NCBI GenBank assembly: GCA_018382125.1
Contig: JAGZQO010000049.1
Span: forward strand, 1-6,871
Direction of reading: 5' to 3'
Length of the DNA: 6,871 nt
DNA from: Collinsella sp.
GTDB taxonomy: Bacteria; Actinomycetota; Coriobacteriia; Coriobacteriales; Coriobacteriaceae
The position numbers were made by a program, and so were the translations under genes. Each line of letters starts with the position of its first letter. The stretch's first letter is position 1. Of this stretch, positions 5,368-6,871 are shown piece by piece. The notes under the pieces are model-generated. The model ran no database searches and was not told the origin of the DNA. It saw nothing but the letters and a program-made list of their open reading frames with translations.

Positions 5368-6399
5368 CTAAACCCGCTCCGCGATCTCGTGGATGAGGTA
5401 GTCGGTCTTTTCCCAGCCCAGGCACGGGTCGGTGATCGACTTGCCAAAGACACCGCCGTCGACCGGCTGGTTGCCGTCCTCCAGGTAGGACTCGATCATA
5501 AAGCCCTTGACCAGCTTGGAGATGGACTCGTTGCGGCGGCAGCTGTCGAGCACCTCCTTGCAAATGCGATACTGCTCCAGCGGACGCTTGCCCGAGTTGT
5601 CGTGGTTGCAGTCGATGACCGCTGCCGGATTGGCATAGCCGGCATGCTCGGTATAGCGTTCGGCCAGGCGTTCCAGGTGTTCGTAGTGGTAGTTGGGGTA
5701 GGTGCGCCCATCGAGACCGATGTAGCCACGTATAACGGCGTGTGCGAGCGGGTTGCCGTCGCACTCGACCTCCCAGTTGCGGAAGATGAAGCTCTGGTGC
5801 GCCTGGGCGGCGTAAATTGAGTTGAGCATAACGGTGGTAGAGCCGGCAGTGGGATTCTTCATGCCGACGGGTACCGAAATGCCGCTCGACACCAGGCGAT
5901 GCTCCTGGTTCTCGACCGAGCGTGCGCCCACGGCAACATAGCTCAGCAGGTCGACGAGGTATTGGTAGTTGGACGGGTAGAGCATCTCATCGGCGGTAAA
6001 GAAGCCCGTTTCCTCAATAACGCGCAGGTGCATGTGGCGGATGGCCTTGACGCCCTCGAGCAGGTCGTCGGGAGCCTCGGGGTTGGGGTTGTGCAGCAGG
6101 CCCTTGTAGCCGGTGCCCTTGGTGCGCGGCTTGTTGGTGTAGACGCGCGGAATGATGATGAGCTTGTCCTTGACCTCTTCGGCGGTCTTGGCCAGTCGGT
6201 TCATATACTCGAGCACCGAATCCTCGCGGTCGGCAGAGCACGGGCCGATGATGAGCACCTTACGTGCGTCCTCGCCGGTAAAGACTTTGGCGACCTCGGC
6301 GTCAAATGCCTGCTTTTTGGCGGTAAGCTCGGCAGAAAGTGGCATTTCCTTGCGGATCTCCATGGGGATCGGCAGCCTGCGTTTGAATTCCATGGCCAT
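5368..6399 (-). CDS. 3-deoxy-7-phosphoheptulonate (DAHP) synthase, type I (AroG/AroF-like)
   Basis: A 343-residue metalloenzyme that condenses phosphoenolpyruvate and erythrose 4-phosphate into DAHP, the committed first step of the shikimate pathway to aromatic amino acids. It follows the enterobacterial AroF/G/H pattern, and its length is normal for this class. Visible signatures are GPCSADRED (metal-ligand Cys54), PRVYTNKPRTKGTGYKG for PEP binding, GARSVENQEHR, PVGMKNPTAGS, DCNHDNSGK (His266), GFMIESYLEDGNQ (Glu303) and SITDPCLGWEKTD (Asp324). By family knowledge Cys, His, Glu and Asp form the metal site. No chorismate mutase domain is fused. ATG 6399 is supported by AGGAG six bases upstream; a second ATG two codons later is less well placed. 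It appears to be a single-gene unit with its own promoter and terminator. Feedback by Phe, Tyr or Trp is typical of this class, but which one applies cannot be read here, so I give no isozyme symbol. Confidence 0.95.
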   Translation of the reverse strand: MAMEFKRRLPIPMEIRKEMPLSAELTAKKQAFDAEVAKVFTGEDARKVLIIGPCSADREDSVLEYMNRLAKTAEEVKDKLIIIPRVYTNKPRTKGTGYKGLLHNPNPEAPDDLLEGVKAIRHMHLRVIEETGFFTADEMLYPSNYQYLVDLLSYVAVGARSVENQEHRLVSSGISVPVGMKNPTAGSTTVMLNSIYAAQAHQSFIFRNWEVECDGNPLAHAVIRGYIGLDGRTYPNYHYEHLERLAERYTEHAGYANPAAVIDCNHDNSGKRPLEQYRICKEVLDSCRRNESISKLVKGFMIESYLEDGNQPVDGGVFGKSITDPCLGWEKTDYLIHEIAERV

Positions 6400-6453
6400 A
6401 GGGGTCTCCTCAATCTATAGAAAGAGCAATAAGCGTATTGTCGAATGCTCGGC

Positions 6454-6482
6454 ATTATCCGCTGTCGCACGCTAAAGTGCAA
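6454..6482 (-). promoter_or_regulatory. Promoter of the DAHP synthase gene
   Basis: Read on the minus strand, TTGCAC (6482-6477) and GATAAT (6459-6454) are 17 bp apart. The -10 box matches the consensus at 5 of 6 positions and the -35 box at 3 of 6. Transcription would begin near 6447, leaving a leader of about 48 bases to the ATG. That is too short for a classical leader-peptide attenuator. Confidence 0.55.
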
Positions 6483-6497
6483 GCCCTTGTCACCCCG

Positions 6498-6548
6498 AAA
6501 CCTACCAAAAAGAGACAGGTTTATTTTGGCAGGTTTTATCTGGGCAAA
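6498..6548 (-). repeat. 36-bp interspersed repeat, copy 2, with adjoining 13-bp hairpin
   Basis: Positions 6513-6548 are the exact reverse complement of 210-245. In this copy the repeat extends into a hairpin: AAACCTACCAAAA (6498-6510) and TTTTGGCAGGTTT (6524-6536) pair at 12 of 13 positions. The remaining pair is G-U if the minus strand is transcribed but A-C if the plus strand is, which favours RNA in the DAHP synthase direction or a DNA site. The element ends 16 bp upstream of the -35 box of the DAHP synthase promoter. The complementary arm that forms the hairpin is absent from copy 1. Confidence 0.75.
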
Positions 6549-6796
6549 CGTCGGCGAATGCCGGGAGGGAGCGGCGCCGCGCGGGACCCTAAGGCTGTTG
6601 TCAGTTCCCCAGGAAATACCCTGTGGGCAAAAAATGCCAAATATGAGTACGGTTGCTATCTTAGTATCATATTGCCTTCGCAAAATAATAGACATAACAG
6701 CAAAATATGTTTATTAACGCAAACACATATAAGTCCGCTATAGGGCTGTTTGATCAATTTAGGGACGCGTGTAGGTAGCGCGCAGAGATGTGGTGT
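6549..6796. other. Gene-free spacer with AT-rich stretch
   Basis: Between copy 2 of the repeat and the palindromic terminator I find no supported gene. The part from about 6630 to 6740 is markedly AT-rich compared with the rest of the window, with runs such as CAAAATAATAGACATAAC, which is typical of promoter or protein-binding DNA. A small plus-strand transcript ending at the terminator at 6797 is conceivable. No single promoter pair is convincing. Confidence 0.35.
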
Positions 6797-6832
6797 AAGA
6801 GGCGGGGCATGCCCCGCCTCTTCTCTTTTCTT
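6797..6832 (+). terminator. Perfect-palindrome terminator
   Basis: A 26-nt perfect palindrome (6797-6822; half-site AAGAGGCGGGGCA) is followed on the plus strand by the pyrimidine tract CTCTTTTCTT. Paired fully it would leave no loop; in RNA the central four bases would open. On the minus strand it lies about 30 bases after the stop codon of the gene at the right edge, so it may end that gene too, but the minus-strand T tract is poor. Confidence 0.65.
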
Positions 6833-6851
6833 GAAAGGGAGGGGACACCGC

Positions 6852-6871
6852 CTAGAATTCGTCGTTGGAGT
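6852..6871 (-). CDS. 3' end of an unidentified gene running off the right edge
   Basis: On the minus strand the last bases read S-N-D-E-F followed by TAG (6854-6852). An acidic tail, a stop codon and a hairpin shortly downstream are what the end of a real gene looks like. Five codons do not allow identification. If real, it lies upstream of the DAHP synthase gene on the same strand, separated by about 450 bases and a terminator. Confidence 0.4.

Noticed and set aside
6400..6447. Attenuator or leader peptide for aromatic amino acid control of the DAHP synthase gene
   Set aside because: The inferred leader is only about 48 bases, with no run of aromatic codons and no terminator/antiterminator pair.

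Overview
The window looks like a chromosomal segment of a gut Coriobacteriia, most likely Collinsella or a close relative. This rests on the high G+C, the codon use, the style of the proteins and the hairpin-rich spacers. It is a judgement from composition and protein character, not from a marker gene. There is no rRNA, tRNA, CRISPR array, transposase or phage gene. Five complete genes are present, plus the last few codons of a sixth at the right edge.

Layout. Positions 1-320 hold no convincing gene. They carry a GC-rich hairpin, one copy of a 36-bp repeat and a strong terminator. A LuxR-type regulator with a GAF-like sensor half (321-1124, minus) is divergent from an agmatine deiminase gene, aguA (1303-2424, plus), and the spacer between them contains a dyad that could be the regulator's site. 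aguA ends at a strong terminator and is apparently transcribed alone. Next comes a Schlafen AlbA_2 / HATPase-like putative DNA-binding regulator (2614-4164, plus). Its promoter has two identical 12-bp boxes 21 bp apart, one in the -35/-10 spacer and one overlapping the -10 box, which suggests autoregulation. It is convergent with a GNAT acetyltransferase (4247-4891, minus). After a 476-bp spacer packed with large inverted repeats comes a type I DAHP synthase gene (5368-6399, minus), the first step of the shikimate pathway. Its promoter is readable, and just upstream lies a second, inverted copy of the 36-bp repeat. The right end is an AT-rich spacer, a perfect-palindrome terminator, and the 3' end of another minus-strand gene.

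Function. The regulator and aguA form the one obvious functional pair: agmatine to N-carbamoylputrescine plus ammonia, plausibly under LuxR-type control. The partner genes of the agmatine pathway (putrescine carbamoyltransferase, carbamate kinase, antiporter, or N-carbamoylputrescine amidase) are not here. The other genes appear to be separate transcription units with unrelated roles.

The most unusual content is non-coding. The 36-bp repeat occurs as a perfect inverted pair bracketing almost the whole window. The acetyltransferase to DAHP synthase spacer holds a 70-nt hairpin, a 58-nt hairpin, repeated GTCCC units and a 99-nt nested hairpin. These look like extragenic repeat elements. I see no clear evidence of a new multi-gene system.
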